From contig NZ_PGUW01000004.1 in assembly GCF_002863565.1 (NCBI RefSeq), positions 124,001 through 188,000 of the forward strand: a DNA stretch of 64,000 nucleotides, given 5' to 3'. Position 1 is the stretch's first letter. Each line of letters starts with the position of its first letter. Source of the DNA: Bacillus sp. V5-8f (lineage in GTDB: Bacteria > Bacillota > Bacilli > Bacillales > DSM-1321). Of this stretch, positions 55,435 through 64,000 are shown one piece after another. Under the pieces are notes generated by a model. It worked only from the letters and a program-made list of their open reading frames with translations, did no database searches and was not told where the DNA came from. A program made the position numbers and the translations under genes.

Positions 55435-56382
55435 TTACACAATATCTTCTGTCTTTAAACCTTGATTTGACTCGTTTTCCAATCTCAGAAGCTCCTTGAA
55501 TGATGCGAGGGCCACTTCGACTTGGCTGTCATCTGGTTCCTTTGTGGTTAAAAGCTGTAGCCATAAACCAGGATAGCCGAAATAGCGCAGGAAGGGGATA
55601 TCTCTCCATTTGTTAGTCAATTGGAGCACTTCAAAAGAAATCCCAAGAACTACAGGAATGAGTAAAATCCGGTTCACGATCCTGAGCCAAAGAGGATCGG
55701 TTGGGAAAAACATATAAACAAAAACCCCGACAAAGACGGTGAATAGGATGAAACTACTGCCGCAACGATAGTGCAGCCTTGACGAAGCCTGGACATTTTC
55801 TACTGTAAGTTCTTTTCCGCTTTCAAAACAATTGATTACTTTGTGCTCTGCTCCGTGGTACTGGAAAACCCTCTTAATAATCGGAGTTAAGGAGACAAAA
55901 TAGATATAGAAAAACAAAAGCAATAGCTTAAAAAAGCCTTCGACAAGAATTTGGGACGTTTTGCTTTCGAAAATAGGTTCTGTCAAATCTGCTAAAAAAA
56001 CTGGGATCAAAGTAAAGAGGAGTTTTCCAAAAATGAATGAGAGCACACCGATTGCCGCCACACCAAGCCACATAGTTAGTTTGGATTCAGAGGCTTCTTC
56101 TTTTATCTTGTCATCATCTGCAGGGTCAACATCGAAGCGTTCGGAAGAAAAGGTTAGATGCTTTGAACCGTTAGCACTTGAATTTATGATCGCTACAATA
56201 CCCCTTAAGAACGGAATTTTCTTCATTTTTTGCAGGGAAGACTTATTCTCGCGCGGTACATGATAATACTCTATGGATGAATCCTTTCGCCGCACCGCGG
56301 TAACCGTGTGGTATTTGCCGCCAAACATGACGCCCTCCACAACCGCCTGACCGCCATACACCGGTTTTTGGGTTTCGGACAT
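55435..56382 (-). CDS. yqhQ: DUF1385 membrane protein YqhQ
   Basis: 315 residues: N-terminal VYGGQAVVEGVMFGGKYHTV, a conserved HGAEHKVINCFE motif, RCGSSFILF, and several helices. The DUF1385 family is described as a predicted metal-dependent enzyme from its conserved His/Glu; nothing is proven. ATG at 56382; weak GGTTGGTG upstream. It is divergent from yqhR. Confidence 0.85.
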   Translation of the reverse strand: MSETQKPVYGGQAVVEGVMFGGKYHTVTAVRRKDSSIEYYHVPRENKSSLQKMKKIPFLRGIVAIINSSANGSKHLTFSSERFDVDPADDDKIKEEASESKLTMWLGVAAIGVLSFIFGKLLFTLIPVFLADLTEPIFESKTSQILVEGFFKLLLLFFYIYFVSLTPIIKRVFQYHGAEHKVINCFESGKELTVENVQASSRLHYRCGSSFILFTVFVGVFVYMFFPTDPLWLRIVNRILLIPVVLGISFEVLQLTNKWRDIPFLRYFGYPGLWLQLLTTKEPDDSQVEVALASFKELLRLENESNQGLKTEDIV

Positions 56383-56539
56383 TTCTACACCAACCTATGC
56401 TGTTATTTTTACCTTATGCATTCCGTGTCTATCAGTGGGAAGCTATATTTGGTACTACTATCATACAAGATAACATCGAATTTTTGTACTATTATCGTTT
56501 ACCTCATTTATGGGCATACTGCATACGGAGGTGAAACGA

Positions 56540-57049
56540 ATGAATGCACAAAATAGTAATAAGGCAGAAAATCGCGACGGATCCCTTATAACAGATACAA
56601 TTATCATCGGATTTACAGGGGGTGTTTTGTTGTGCTTAGCCCTGCAGTTCGCTGTTTACTTTAACTTAATCGACTTTAGCCCGAGGTTTATCTTAACTTC
56701 ATGGACCGATCTAGCCTGGGTGGATGGCTGGCTTGGGATCGTCTTTTCTGCGTTGTTCTTCGGAATTTTGTCTATAATTGCAGCACTTCTATATTATGCG
56801 TTATTTAAAAAAACCAAACATTTTTATGCCGGACTTTTATGCGGTGTAGTGCTATGGCTTTTGCTGGTTTTCATGTTTAGGCCAATGTTTCCCGATTTCC
56901 CTTCTTTTTCAAAAATGAATGCCAAAACGATTATTACGGGAATTTGTATTTTTGTTTTATATGGCGTATTCGTGGGCTACTCAATATCCTATGAATATGG
57001 AGAAATTCAAAGGCTTAACAAAGTAAAGAAGGAAAATGACATGGCATAA
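56540..57049 (+). CDS. yqhR: Membrane protein YqhR
   Basis: 169 residues with four helices (TIIIGFTGGVLLCLALQFAVYF, LGIVFSALFFGILSIIAALLYYAL, FYAGLLCGVVLWLLLVFMF, IITGICIFVLYGVFVGYSI-like). ATG 56540 follows GGAGGTGAAA. YqhR family by position and form; function unknown. 198 bp separates it from aroQ. Confidence 0.8.
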   Translation: MNAQNSNKAENRDGSLITDTIIIGFTGGVLLCLALQFAVYFNLIDFSPRFILTSWTDLAWVDGWLGIVFSALFFGILSIIAALLYYALFKKTKHFYAGLLCGVVLWLLLVFMFRPMFPDFPSFSKMNAKTIITGICIFVLYGVFVGYSISYEYGEIQRLNKVKKENDMA

Positions 57050-57247
57050 GGCTTTTAAGCTTAAACATTCTCATGTTTACCCAGCTTATTTGATACATTC
57101 ATTTCTAGTGCTAGGAAATTTAGAAATATGGTAGAATGTTCATGTTGAACATTCTTTTTCTATATAAAACAACGAATGAACAAATATTAAGCCTGGAGCG
57201 ATTTCAAGTGGACAACAGAAATAGTCTTCAGAAAAAGCGGGTGGAAC

Positions 57248-57694
57248 ATGGATAGAATCTTAATAATAAACGGGCCCAATCTTAACAGGCTGGGAAAAAG
57301 AGAGCCAGATCAGTATGGGGTGGCAACACTTGCAGACTTGGAAAGCTCGCTTGGCAAGAGCGCTGGGGCGCTTGGCATTGATGTAAGCTTCTTTCAGTCG
57401 AATCATGAAGGAGAGATTATCGATAAACTGCATTGGGCTGAAGATAACAGCATCAGTGGCGTGATTATCAATCCGGGGGCATTTACACATTACAGTTATG
57501 CAATTAGGGATGCAATTGCGAGCATAAAGGTTCCTGTAATGGAAGTACATATTTCTAATATTCATGCCCGTGAAGAATTCAGGCATCAGTCCGTTACAGC
57601 TGCCGTGACAGCCGGCCAAATCGTCGGTCTGGGACTACATGGGTATGAACTAGCGCTGAGAGCGTTGCTGAATATCTTAAAGGAGAGAAACTAA
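57248..57694 (+). CDS. aroQ: 3-dehydroquinate dehydratase, type II
   Basis: Dehydrates 3-dehydroquinate in the shikimate pathway, also served by aroK in this window. 148 residues with [18 protein letters not shown] (catalytic Arg/Tyr loop), [15 protein letters not shown] and [15 protein letters not shown] (His base). Starts ATG 57248 after GGGTGG. Its stop abuts the papA ATG. Confidence 0.95.
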   Translation: MDRILIINGPNLNRLGKREPDQYGVATLADLESSLGKSAGALGIDVSFFQSNHEGEIIDKLHWAEDNSISGVIINPGAFTHYSYAIRDAIASIKVPVMEVHISNIHAREEFRHQSVTAAVTAGQIVGLGLHGYELALRALLNILKERN

Positions 57695-58756
57695 ATGGAG
57701 AAATTGGAGCGTTTCCGGTCAGAGCTCGAGAAAGCACAGGTTGACGGCTTTCTAATTACAAGTGCATATAACCGGCGTTATATGACTAATTTTACAGGCT
57801 CGGCAGGCGTAGCGTTGATTTCACAAAACGAGGCAAAATTCATTACCGACTTCCGCTATGTTGAGCAGGCCGGGAAACAGGCAGCTGGATTTGAAATTGT
57901 CCAGCATACCAGGCTGATTACAGAAGAAGTGGCAAACCAGTCGAAAGCAATGGGTATCAAGAGGTTAGGTTTTGAACAGGATCACATCACCTTCGCCGGA
58001 TACAAAGTTTATGAATCGGCATTCGATGGCGAACTGGTTCCGCTTTCCGGTGTGATCGAAAAATTACGCTTGATAAAGACTGCATCTGAGATTAAGATAT
58101 TAAAGGAAGCTGCAGAGATTGCCGATGCAGCATTTACGCATATTGCCGAATTTATCAGGCCTGGTTTGACAGAATTGGAAGTCTCCAATGAGCTTGAATT
58201 CTTTATGAGAAAGCAGGGTGCTTCATCTTCATCATTTGATACAATCGTTGCATCCGGTCTAAGGGGGGCACTTCCACACGGAGTTGCATCCAGCAAGATC
58301 ATTGAAAAGGGTGATCTAGTCACACTCGATTATGGGGCATATTACAACGGATACGTGTCAGATATTACCCGTACCCTGGCAGTCGGCAAACCGAGCGCTG
58401 AGTTAAAGGATATTTATGATATCGTCCTGGAAGCGCAAGTGAGGGGAATGGCAGGCATCAAACCTGGCATGACCGGAAAAGAAGCGGACGCGCTTACACG
58501 TGATTATATTGCTGACAAAGGATATGCAGAATACTTCGGCCATTCCACAGGCCACGGCATCGGGCTGGAGGTGCATGAAGGGCCTGCGCTTTCTATAAGG
58601 TCTGATACAGTACTGGAACCAGGCATGGCTGTTACTGTAGAACCGGGGATATACATACCTGGTGTTGGTGGTGTCCGTATAGAGGATGATACAATTATAA
58701 CATCTGATGGCAATGAATCACTTACACACTCAACAAAAGAACTAATAATCCTGTAG
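57695..58756 (+). CDS. papA: Xaa-Pro aminopeptidase (M24B)
   Basis: Removes N-terminal residues before proline. 353 residues: creatinase-like N-domain, then the pita-bread fold with metal ligands Asp (LDYGAYYNGYVSD), Asp (DITRT), His (STGHGIGLEVHEGP), Glu (TVEPGIY) and Glu (VRIEDD). Starts directly after aroQ with AAAGGAG; upstream of efp, as in B. subtilis (YqhT). Proline-rich peptide turnover next to EF-P, which helps translate proline runs, is notable but common. Confidence 0.94.
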   Translation: MEKLERFRSELEKAQVDGFLITSAYNRRYMTNFTGSAGVALISQNEAKFITDFRYVEQAGKQAAGFEIVQHTRLITEEVANQSKAMGIKRLGFEQDHITFAGYKVYESAFDGELVPLSGVIEKLRLIKTASEIKILKEAAEIADAAFTHIAEFIRPGLTELEVSNELEFFMRKQGASSSSFDTIVASGLRGALPHGVASSKIIEKGDLVTLDYGAYYNGYVSDITRTLAVGKPSAELKDIYDIVLEAQVRGMAGIKPGMTGKEADALTRDYIADKGYAEYFGHSTGHGIGLEVHEGPALSIRSDTVLEPGMAVTVEPGIYIPGVGGVRIEDDTIITSDGNESLTHSTKELIIL

Positions 58757-58767
58757 GAGGACAATGA

Positions 58768-59325
58768 ATGATTTCTGTTAATGATTTTCGTACCGGCTTA
58801 ACTATTGAAGTAGACAATGGAATTTGGCAGGTGATCGAATTCCAGCACGTAAAACCGGGGAAAGGCGCCGCTTTTGTACGTTCCAAGCTACGCAATCTTC
58901 GCACTGGGGCCATCCAGGAAAAAACCTTCCGTGCCGGTGAAAAGGTAAGCCGGGCGCATATCGAAAACCGCAAAATGCAATATTTATACGCAAGCGGCGA
59001 CAGCCATGTCTTCATGGATAATGAAACATATGAACAAATCGAACTCCCAGCTTCAAGCATTGAACGCGAACTGAAATTCTTAAAAGAAAACATGGAAGTG
59101 TACATCATGACCTTCCAAAGCGAAACACTTGGTGTGGAGCTTCCAAACACAGTTGAATTGGAAGTAGTAGAAACTGAGCCTGGTATTAAAGGAGACACTG
59201 CTTCAGGCGGAACAAAGCCGGCAACGCTTGAAACAGGGCTTACCGTGCAGGTTCCTTTCTTTGTAAACCAGGGGGACCGTTTAATTATCAATACTACTGA
59301 AGGAACATATGTATCACGTGCATAA
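58768..59325 (+). CDS. efp: Elongation factor P
   Basis: Rescues ribosomes stalled at proline runs. 185 residues; Lys32 in [10 protein letters not shown] is the tip residue that is 5-aminopentanolylated in Bacillus. Three beta-barrel domains with the C-terminal LPNTVELEV and [16 protein letters not shown] 58768 follows GTAGGAGG. A long hairpin terminator follows. Confidence 0.97.
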   Translation: MISVNDFRTGLTIEVDNGIWQVIEFQHVKPGKGAAFVRSKLRNLRTGAIQEKTFRAGEKVSRAHIENRKMQYLYASGDSHVFMDNETYEQIELPASSIERELKFLKENMEVYIMTFQSETLGVELPNTVELEVVETEPGIKGDTASGGTKPATLETGLTVQVPFFVNQGDRLIINTTEGTYVSRA

Positions 59326-59377
59326 GGACACAAAAAAATCGGGGACAGATTCCCCGTTTTTTTTGTGTCCTTTTTTA
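59324..59377. terminator. Long hairpin after efp (terminator, REP-like)
   Basis: AAGGACACAAAAAA-TCGGGGA pairs with TCCCCG-TTTTTTTTGTGTCCTT over a CAGAT loop, then T6. Over 20 bp long, with a GGGGACAGATTCCCC tip that recalls dispersed Bacillaceae palindromes. It ends efp transcription. Confidence 0.85.
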
Positions 59378-59402
59378 TTTTTATACCCATGAAGGATGCT
59401 TG

Positions 59403-59431
59403 TCATAACATGTCCGAGTAAGGCATACATT
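59403..59431 (+). promoter_or_regulatory. Sigma-E promoter of spoIIIA
   Basis: TCATAAC (from 59403) and CATACATT (59424-59431) with 14 bp between them fit the mother-cell sigma-E -35 (TCATAtT-like) and -10 (CATACAnT). Position 37 bp before the spoIIIAA start; B. subtilis spoIIIA is sigma-E-dependent. Confidence 0.8.
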
Positions 59432-59467
59432 TCTACTAATGAAATTCCAAACATAGGAGGGGTGGCT

Positions 59468-60391
59468 TTGGAAGAAGTCCTGACTCTTTTACCTAAGAAA
59501 ATATATGAACAACTCCTGCGCATACCGGAAGCTTCGGTAGAAAGTATCGAAGAACTTCGGATCCGCATCGGAAGGCCCCTTGAAATCGTCATGGAAGGCC
59601 AGCCTATGTTTATGCCATATGTGGTGGATGAAAGTGATGCCCAAAGCTTACTTGGCCGCTTAAGCCATTTTTCCTTATACACGCTCGAGGAAGAATTAAA
59701 AAGGGGTTATATCACTGTTTCAGGAGGACACAGGGTTGGGCTGGCAGGAAAGGTGATCCTTGAAGGCGGAAATGTAAAAGCAATCCGGGATGTTTCCTCT
59801 TTCAACATACGGATTGCCAGGCAAAAGATTGGAATCGCGGAAAACCTTATCCCCCATTTATATACAGGCGAATGGAATCATACATTAATTATCGGGGCTC
59901 CGCAAACTGGGAAGACCACGTTGCTCCGCGATATTGCGAGAGTAATTTCAAACGGGTTTGACAGAGGCGGCATCGCGCCCAAAAAGGTGGGTATCGTGGA
60001 TGAGCGGTCTGAGATTGCAGGTTGTGTACACGGTGTGCCGCAGCTCGAATTCGGTCCAAGGGTAGATGTGCTGGACGGTTGCCCGAAGGCGGAAGGCATG
60101 ATGATGATGATCCGGTCAATGTCTCCTGATGTATTGGTTGTCGATGAAATTGGACGAGCCGAAGACACGATGGCTGTTCTTGAGGCCGTTAACGCCGGCA
60201 TTAAATTGATCATTACCATTCATGGGAAAACGCTTGCGGAAGTAAAGAAGCGGCCTAATATTGCCTATATCCTTAAACAAGAAATATTTCAGAGGTTTAT
60301 TGAAATGGCAAGGGAGGAAACGGGCAAGAGGCTTTGGACTGTTCTCGATGCCAAAGGCCAGCTCATAACAAGAAGGGCGGGGGTGACATGA
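59468..60391 (+). CDS. spoIIIAA: Stage III sporulation ATPase SpoIIIAA
   Basis: Mother-cell ATPase that powers the SpoIIIA-SpoIIQ channel into the forespore. 307 residues; Walker A GAPQTGKTT, Walker B VLVVDEIGRAED, related to secretion ATPases. TTG 59468 is the start: AGGAGGGGTGG sits just upstream and the length equals B. subtilis. First gene of the operon behind the sigma-E promoter. Confidence 0.94.
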   Translation: MEEVLTLLPKKIYEQLLRIPEASVESIEELRIRIGRPLEIVMEGQPMFMPYVVDESDAQSLLGRLSHFSLYTLEEELKRGYITVSGGHRVGLAGKVILEGGNVKAIRDVSSFNIRIARQKIGIAENLIPHLYTGEWNHTLIIGAPQTGKTTLLRDIARVISNGFDRGGIAPKKVGIVDERSEIAGCVHGVPQLEFGPRVDVLDGCPKAEGMMMMIRSMSPDVLVVDEIGRAEDTMAVLEAVNAGIKLIITIHGKTLAEVKKRPNIAYILKQEIFQRFIEMAREETGKRLWTVLDAKGQLITRRAGVT

Positions 60392-60907
60392 ATGCTCAAG
60401 CTGTTTGGAGCGGCCGTTATTATTTTGGCCACGACCTGGGCGGGGTTTGAGGCATCGAGGCACTTAAGTCAGAGGCCAAGGCAATTGCGCCAGCTAAAGA
60501 TGGCTCTGCAATCCCTTGAGGCCGAAATTATGTACGGTCACACTCCGCTAGCTGATGCGGCATTAAGGCTCTCGAAACAAATTCCTAAACCGCTTTCATG
60601 GTTTTTCGAATCGTTTTCCTTAAGGCTATCATCTGGAGAAACAACAGTAAAGATTGCCTGGGATGAATCATTGAAAGAAATATGGAAGTGGCTAGCGTTA
60701 AAACAGGGGGAATTCGAAATCCTTTCCCAATTTGGCGAAACACTCGGAAGGCATGATCGTTACCATCAGCAAAAACAAATTATGCTTACCATGGCGCATT
60801 TGGAAAGGGAAGAAAACGACGCGATCGACCGGCAGGGGAAATATGAAAAAATGTTCAAAAGCCTTGGTTTTTTATCAGGGCTGCTATTAATAATTATGCT
60901 GATGTAG
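60392..60907 (+). CDS. spoIIIAB: SpoIIIAB
   Basis: 171 residues: membrane-anchored N-terminus (LFGAAVIILATTWAGFEA), cytoplasmic helical domain (GspF-like cytoplasmic fold in the family) and C-terminal helix (SLGFLSGLLLIIMLM). ATG 60392 abuts the spoIIIAA stop; GGGGGTGA upstream. Confidence 0.93.
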   Translation: MLKLFGAAVIILATTWAGFEASRHLSQRPRQLRQLKMALQSLEAEIMYGHTPLADAALRLSKQIPKPLSWFFESFSLRLSSGETTVKIAWDESLKEIWKWLALKQGEFEILSQFGETLGRHDRYHQQKQIMLTMAHLEREENDAIDRQGKYEKMFKSLGFLSGLLLIIMLM

Positions 60908-60928
60908 GCAGATCCGGGAGGAATCAAG

Positions 60929-61132
60929 ATGGGCATTGAAGTAGACATCATTTTTAAAATTGCCGGTGTCGGAATTGTGGTGGCGTTCCTGCATACGATT
61001 TTGGATCAGGTTGGGAAGAAGGAATATGCCCAATGGGTAACTCTTTTCGGCTTTATTTATATTCTATTCATGGTGGCATCCATTGTGGAAAACTTATTCC
61101 AAAAAATCAAATCCGTATTCTTGTTCCAGTAG
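60929..61132 (+). CDS. spoIIIAC: SpoIIIAC
   Basis: 67-residue membrane protein with two helices (IIFKIAGVGIVVAFLHTIL, WVTLFGFIYILFMVASIVENL). GGGAGGA precedes ATG 60929. Component of the channel basal complex. Confidence 0.93.
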   Translation: MGIEVDIIFKIAGVGIVVAFLHTILDQVGKKEYAQWVTLFGFIYILFMVASIVENLFQKIKSVFLFQ

Positions 61133-61145
61133 GGAGGTTACAGCT

Positions 61146-61535
61146 ATCGAAATTATCAAAATCGCAGGCATCGCACTTGTAGCTACCTTCTTAGCCTTAA
61201 TCATAAAAGAACAAAAGCCCAATTTCGCATTCTTGTTGGTTGTGTTCACCGGCTGTACCATTTTTCTTTATTTGGCAGATAAAATATATGAAATTATCCA
61301 GATGCTCGAGAAAATTGCCGTGAATGCCAATGTAAATATGGTATATCTAGAAACCATATTAAAAATAATCGGAATTGCCTATATAGCAGAATTTGCTGCC
61401 CAAATAACGAAGGATGCCGGCCAAGGTTCAATTGCCTCGAAAATTGAACTGGGTGGAAAAATATTAATTTTGGCAATGGCGATTCCTATACTGACTGTAA
61501 TCATTGAAACGATCATTAAACTGATACCAAGCTGA
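61146..61535 (+). CDS. spoIIIAD: SpoIIIAD (apparent AUC start)
   Basis: 129 residues after the start: EIIKIAGIALVATFLALII, KEQKPNFAFLLVVFTGCTIFLYL, VYLETILKIIGIAYIAEFAAQITKDAG, the SpoIIIAD family from the third residue on. Frame position aligned to relatives puts initiation at ATC 61146, 8 nt after GGGAGG (61132-61137). No ATG, GTG or TTG lies between that site and the homologous region; the nearest conventional start is TTG 61083, inside spoIIIAC and without a site. Rare AUC initiation or a base error is possible. Confidence 0.9.
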   Translation: MEIIKIAGIALVATFLALIIKEQKPNFAFLLVVFTGCTIFLYLADKIYEIIQMLEKIAVNANVNMVYLETILKIIGIAYIAEFAAQITKDAGQGSIASKIELGGKILILAMAIPILTVIIETIIKLIPS

Positions 61536-61577
61536 CCCCACACTATACAGTCAACTGGTATCAGGTGAGGTGAATAT

Positions 61578-62771
61578 ATGAAGCAACGTATACACTATTT
61601 TTCAGTCTTATTCTTGATTCTCTTTTTATTTTATACAAGCCCGGTCAACGCAGAAAATACCGCTAAAGAAGAGCCAATCATGCAGTCGGAGCTTGTACAG
61701 TCCCAGATCGACAAGCTTGGGGTGGACGAGCTAAAGCAATATTGGGACGATGTAGTGAATGAATATGGAGGCTTTCTCCCTGAAAGCCAAAAGGGAAGTT
61801 TCATGGATTTTGTAAGCGGAGAGAAGCAATTTTCATTCAAGGACTGGTTTAAAGGAATGGGAAAATTCATTTTCCATGAGCTCCTGGTAAACGGAAAGCT
61901 GCTTGGTTCGTTAATCTTGCTCACTATATTCAGCATGTTCCTCCAATCGCTGCAGAATGCCTTTGAAACTAGCACCGTATCAAAGGTTGCGTATGCGATT
62001 GTTTATATGGTGCTGATCATCCTTGCACTGAACAGCTTCCATGTTGCAATCACCTATACAAAGGAAACGATTGACCTTATGATTTCCTTCCTAATGGCCT
62101 TAATTCCGTTACTACTGGCACTTATCGCAGCATCAGGGGGTATTATCTCGGCTGGCTTTTTTCATCCAGTACTCATTTTTTTGATGAACACAAGCGGCAT
62201 TTTGGTGCAATACGTTGTGCTGCCCCTTTTGTTTCTTGCGGCCATCCTCAGCATTGTAAGTACATTAACAGATCAGTACAGAGTCACGCAGTTGGCCCAA
62301 TTGTTGAGAAATTGGGGAATCGGTATACTCGGGGCATTTATGACCGTTTTTTTAGGCGTGATTTCCGTTCAAGGCGCGTCTACAGCTGTCGCTGATGGGG
62401 TAACCCTGAGAACAGCAAAGTTTATAACAGGCAACTTCATACCGGTAATTGGCCGGATGTTCACAGATGCTACGGATACAGTAATAAACGCTTCGGTCCT
62501 GTTGAAAAACACAGTGGGTATGGCTGGCGTCGCGATTTTGCTATTAATCACAGCCTTTCCAGCAATCAAAATACTTGCAGTTTCTTTTATTTATAAATTG
62601 GCAGCAGGGCTTCTGCAGCCGCTTGGCGGCGGCCCAGTTATCAGCTGCCTGGATATTATTAGCAAAAGCATGATTTATATATTTGCGGCCCTTGCTATTG
62701 TTTCACTTATGTTTTTTCTAAGCATCACCGTTATCATTGCAGCAGGAAATATAACACTTATGGTGCGTTAA
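61578..62771 (+). CDS. spoIIIAE: SpoIIIAE
   Basis: 397 residues: signal peptide (YFSVLFLILFLFYTSPVNA), an outer/intermembrane N-domain (VDELKQYWDDVVNEYGGF) and about six C-terminal helices. Core membrane part of the SpoIIIA feeding-tube complex. GTGAGGTGA precedes ATG 61578. Confidence 0.93.
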   Translation: MKQRIHYFSVLFLILFLFYTSPVNAENTAKEEPIMQSELVQSQIDKLGVDELKQYWDDVVNEYGGFLPESQKGSFMDFVSGEKQFSFKDWFKGMGKFIFHELLVNGKLLGSLILLTIFSMFLQSLQNAFETSTVSKVAYAIVYMVLIILALNSFHVAITYTKETIDLMISFLMALIPLLLALIAASGGIISAGFFHPVLIFLMNTSGILVQYVVLPLLFLAAILSIVSTLTDQYRVTQLAQLLRNWGIGILGAFMTVFLGVISVQGASTAVADGVTLRTAKFITGNFIPVIGRMFTDATDTVINASVLLKNTVGMAGVAILLLITAFPAIKILAVSFIYKLAAGLLQPLGGGPVISCLDIISKSMIYIFAALAIVSLMFFLSITVIIAAGNITLMVR

Positions 62772-62789
62772 TAGAAAGGAGCAGCGTCA

Positions 62790-63410
62790 TTGAATTTTTT
62801 AACAGAATGGATTACTAACATCATCATTTTTGTGCTTTTGGCCACTGTCATTGATATGCTGCTTCCAAGCTCGGCCATGCAAAAATATGCAAAGATGGTC
62901 ATTGGCCTATTATTGATCGCCATCATCATCGCTCCTGTTCTTTCATTATTTAACACAGATTTTGACAAGCTGCTGGCAAAAGCAACGGTCTCTGAAATCG
63001 GGGACGAAGAGAATCTTAGGGTTGGAAATTTAACAGAAATAAAGAAAAAAGAAATACAAGCCTCCCAGCATGCATATATTTTAGAACAAATGGCATTCGA
63101 CCTAAAGGCGGGAGTAGAAGAGGAGTTGATAAACAAGTACGAAATGGAAATCAAAACGATCGATTTGCAGGTCAATAATCTGGAACAACCAAAATTTCCA
63201 GAGGATTTGCAAAAAATCGTGCTCATATTGGACAAGGCAAAAAAAGAGTCAGGCATAGTAAAGGTTGTCGAGAAAGTAGAAATCAATGCCGGGGAAACTC
63301 CTAATACCCGGGCAGCCAACCTGGATGAAGTGAAAAGTTTCCTTGCAGCAAAATGGTCCATAGACAAAGGGCTGATTGAAATAGCCGGGGAAGGAGAGCG
63401 TGGTGAATAG
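62790..63410 (+). CDS. spoIIIAF: SpoIIIAF
   Basis: 206 residues: two N-terminal helices (WITNIIIFVLLATVIDMLL, YAKMVIGLLLIAIIIAPVL) and a soluble ring-building-like domain (EMEIKTIDLQVNN, GIVKVVEKVEI) facing the intermembrane space. TTG 62790 start with AAAGGAG upstream. Its stop overlaps the spoIIIAG start by one base. Confidence 0.92.
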   Translation: MNFLTEWITNIIIFVLLATVIDMLLPSSAMQKYAKMVIGLLLIAIIIAPVLSLFNTDFDKLLAKATVSEIGDEENLRVGNLTEIKKKEIQASQHAYILEQMAFDLKAGVEEELINKYEMEIKTIDLQVNNLEQPKFPEDLQKIVLILDKAKKESGIVKVVEKVEINAGETPNTRAANLDEVKSFLAAKWSIDKGLIEIAGEGERGE

Positions 63411-64000
63411 TGAAAAATGAAAAAGGTCCGTTAACCTGGCTGACCAAAATATTTACCAAAGATTCTGAGCCAAAGGAGAAAAAACCTTCTCTATACGTAT
63501 ACGCCTTGGTGGTAGTGATTATTGGAATCGGGATTATGATGGCCGGAAACGTACTGAAGGCTGGGGAGGAAAGCAAAACGGCTTCAGAAGCAAGCAGTGT
63601 AATTCCAGCTTTTAATGAGAAAAACTCGGAAGAAGAAGTCCCGGCCTTCGGGAATAAACAACCTGAAGAAATAAAATCGATTAAAGATTATGAAAAGTAC
63701 CTTCAAACAGAGATGAAGGAGGCGTTAGAGGCGATTGCTGGTGTAAGTAATGTCAAGGTAGTCGTAAATGTCGACGCATCTGAGCAAAAAATCTTTGAGA
63801 AAAATAAAGTCACCCAAAAGCAGGTTACCGAGGAAACCGATCAGGAAGGCGGAAAGCGGACAGTGGAGGATACGAATATTGATGAACAGCTAGTCATCGT
63901 AAAAAGTGGTGAAAAAGAAGGCCCTATTGTTCTCGAGACCAAAAAACCAAAAATTCGAGGTGTCCTTGTGGTGGCAAAGGGTGCCGATCATATAGAAATC
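63410..64000 (+). CDS. spoIIIAG: SpoIIIAG, N-terminal part (cut by window end)
   Basis: 197 codons visible: cytoplasmic start (KNEKGPLTWLTKIF), one transmembrane helix (LYVYALVVVIIGIGIMMAG) and the beginning of the ring-forming domain (YLQTEMKEALEAIAGVSNVKVVVNVDAS). SpoIIIAG forms the 30-mer ring across the forespore membranes. The start is GTG 63410; the gene continues beyond 64000, with spoIIIAH expected next. Confidence 0.92.
   Translation, partial: MKNEKGPLTWLTKIFTKDSEPKEKKPSLYVYALVVVIIGIGIMMAGNVLKAGEESKTASEASSVIPAFNEKNSEEEVPAFGNKQPEEIKSIKDYEKYLQTEMKEALEAIAGVSNVKVVVNVDASEQKIFEKNKVTQKQVTEETDQEGGKRTVEDTNIDEQLVIVKSGEKEGPIVLETKKPKIRGVLVVAKGADHIEI

Overview
The window is a stretch of chromosome from a low-GC, endospore-forming, naturally competent Firmicute of the family Bacillaceae. 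Most genes follow the order of the Bacillus subtilis nfo-yqf-yqg-comG-gcv-yqh-efp-spoIIIA region, as I remember it. I place it near Bacillus/Cytobacillus/Mesobacillus-type species rather than B. subtilis itself, because phoU is present, there is a single pstB, a class II (B12-dependent) ribonucleotide reductase is inserted, and mntR is missing from its usual place. No plasmid or prophage backbone, CRISPR array, rRNA or tRNA was seen.

Layout. 1-3.4 kb: end of nfo, yqfT, then a zinc-uptake operon (znuC-znuB-zur) behind a Zur box. 2.8-5.6 kb: yqfW, yqfX, ispG and the LysM protein yqfZ. 5.7-6.8 kb: a decayed chemoreceptor pseudogene. 6.9-12.9 kb: yqgB, yqgC, sodA, an MFS protein and pbpA. 13.0-17.6 kb: pstS-pstC-pstA-pstB-phoU behind PhoP-box-like repeats. 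17.7-25.5 kb: two overlapping minus-strand envelope genes, an unknown protein, rpmG, 5-formyl-THF cyclo-ligase, a DUF92 protein, the rhomboid protease gluP, yqgQ and glcK. 25.6-33.9 kb: an LTA-synthase-like protein, a peptidoglycan endopeptidase, yqgU-yqgY, a methyltransferase and an ArsR-type regulator with a Cys cluster. 34.2-38.2 kb: the complete comGA-GG DNA-uptake pilus operon, then aroK and yqzE. 39-41.5 kb: yqhG and the SNF2 helicase yqhH. 41.8-46 kb: a tandem glycine riboswitch with terminator controlling gcvT-gcvPA-gcvPB. 46-47.5 kb: yqhL and lipM. 47.7-51 kb: nrdJ. 51-57 kb: an MFS exporter, a small unknown gene, splB and yqhO-yqhR. 57.2-64 kb: aroQ, papA, efp and the sigma-E-type spoIIIAA-AG operon, which runs off the end.

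The most notable item is the interruption of nrdJ. The reading frame stops just after the active-site NPCG codons and resumes 534 nt later at EQPLAPYS. The intervening DNA has the hallmarks of a group I intron: a U.G-ended P1, a P10 pairing, core and P9-type hairpins and a terminal G. It also carries the wreck of an EDxHD/Vsr-like homing endonuclease. The intron separates the codons of the catalytic Cys and Glu, so active enzyme requires splicing. Two NrdR-box-like palindromes lie upstream. Other points worth a look are an apparently AUC-initiated spoIIIAD, a chemoreceptor that lost its sensor domain and signalling tip, REP-like palindromes after gcvPB and efp, and several unannotated small or hypothetical genes.

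Functionally the window links metal and phosphate homeostasis (zur/znu, pst/phoU), envelope construction (pbpA, the LTA-synthase-like protein, yqgT, the MltG-like protein), one-carbon and lipoate metabolism (gcv, lipM, yqgN), DNA metabolism and uptake (nfo, nrdJ, comG, yqhH, splB) and sporulation (spoIIIA, splB). All comparisons with named families come from memory and reading; no database search or folding program was run.
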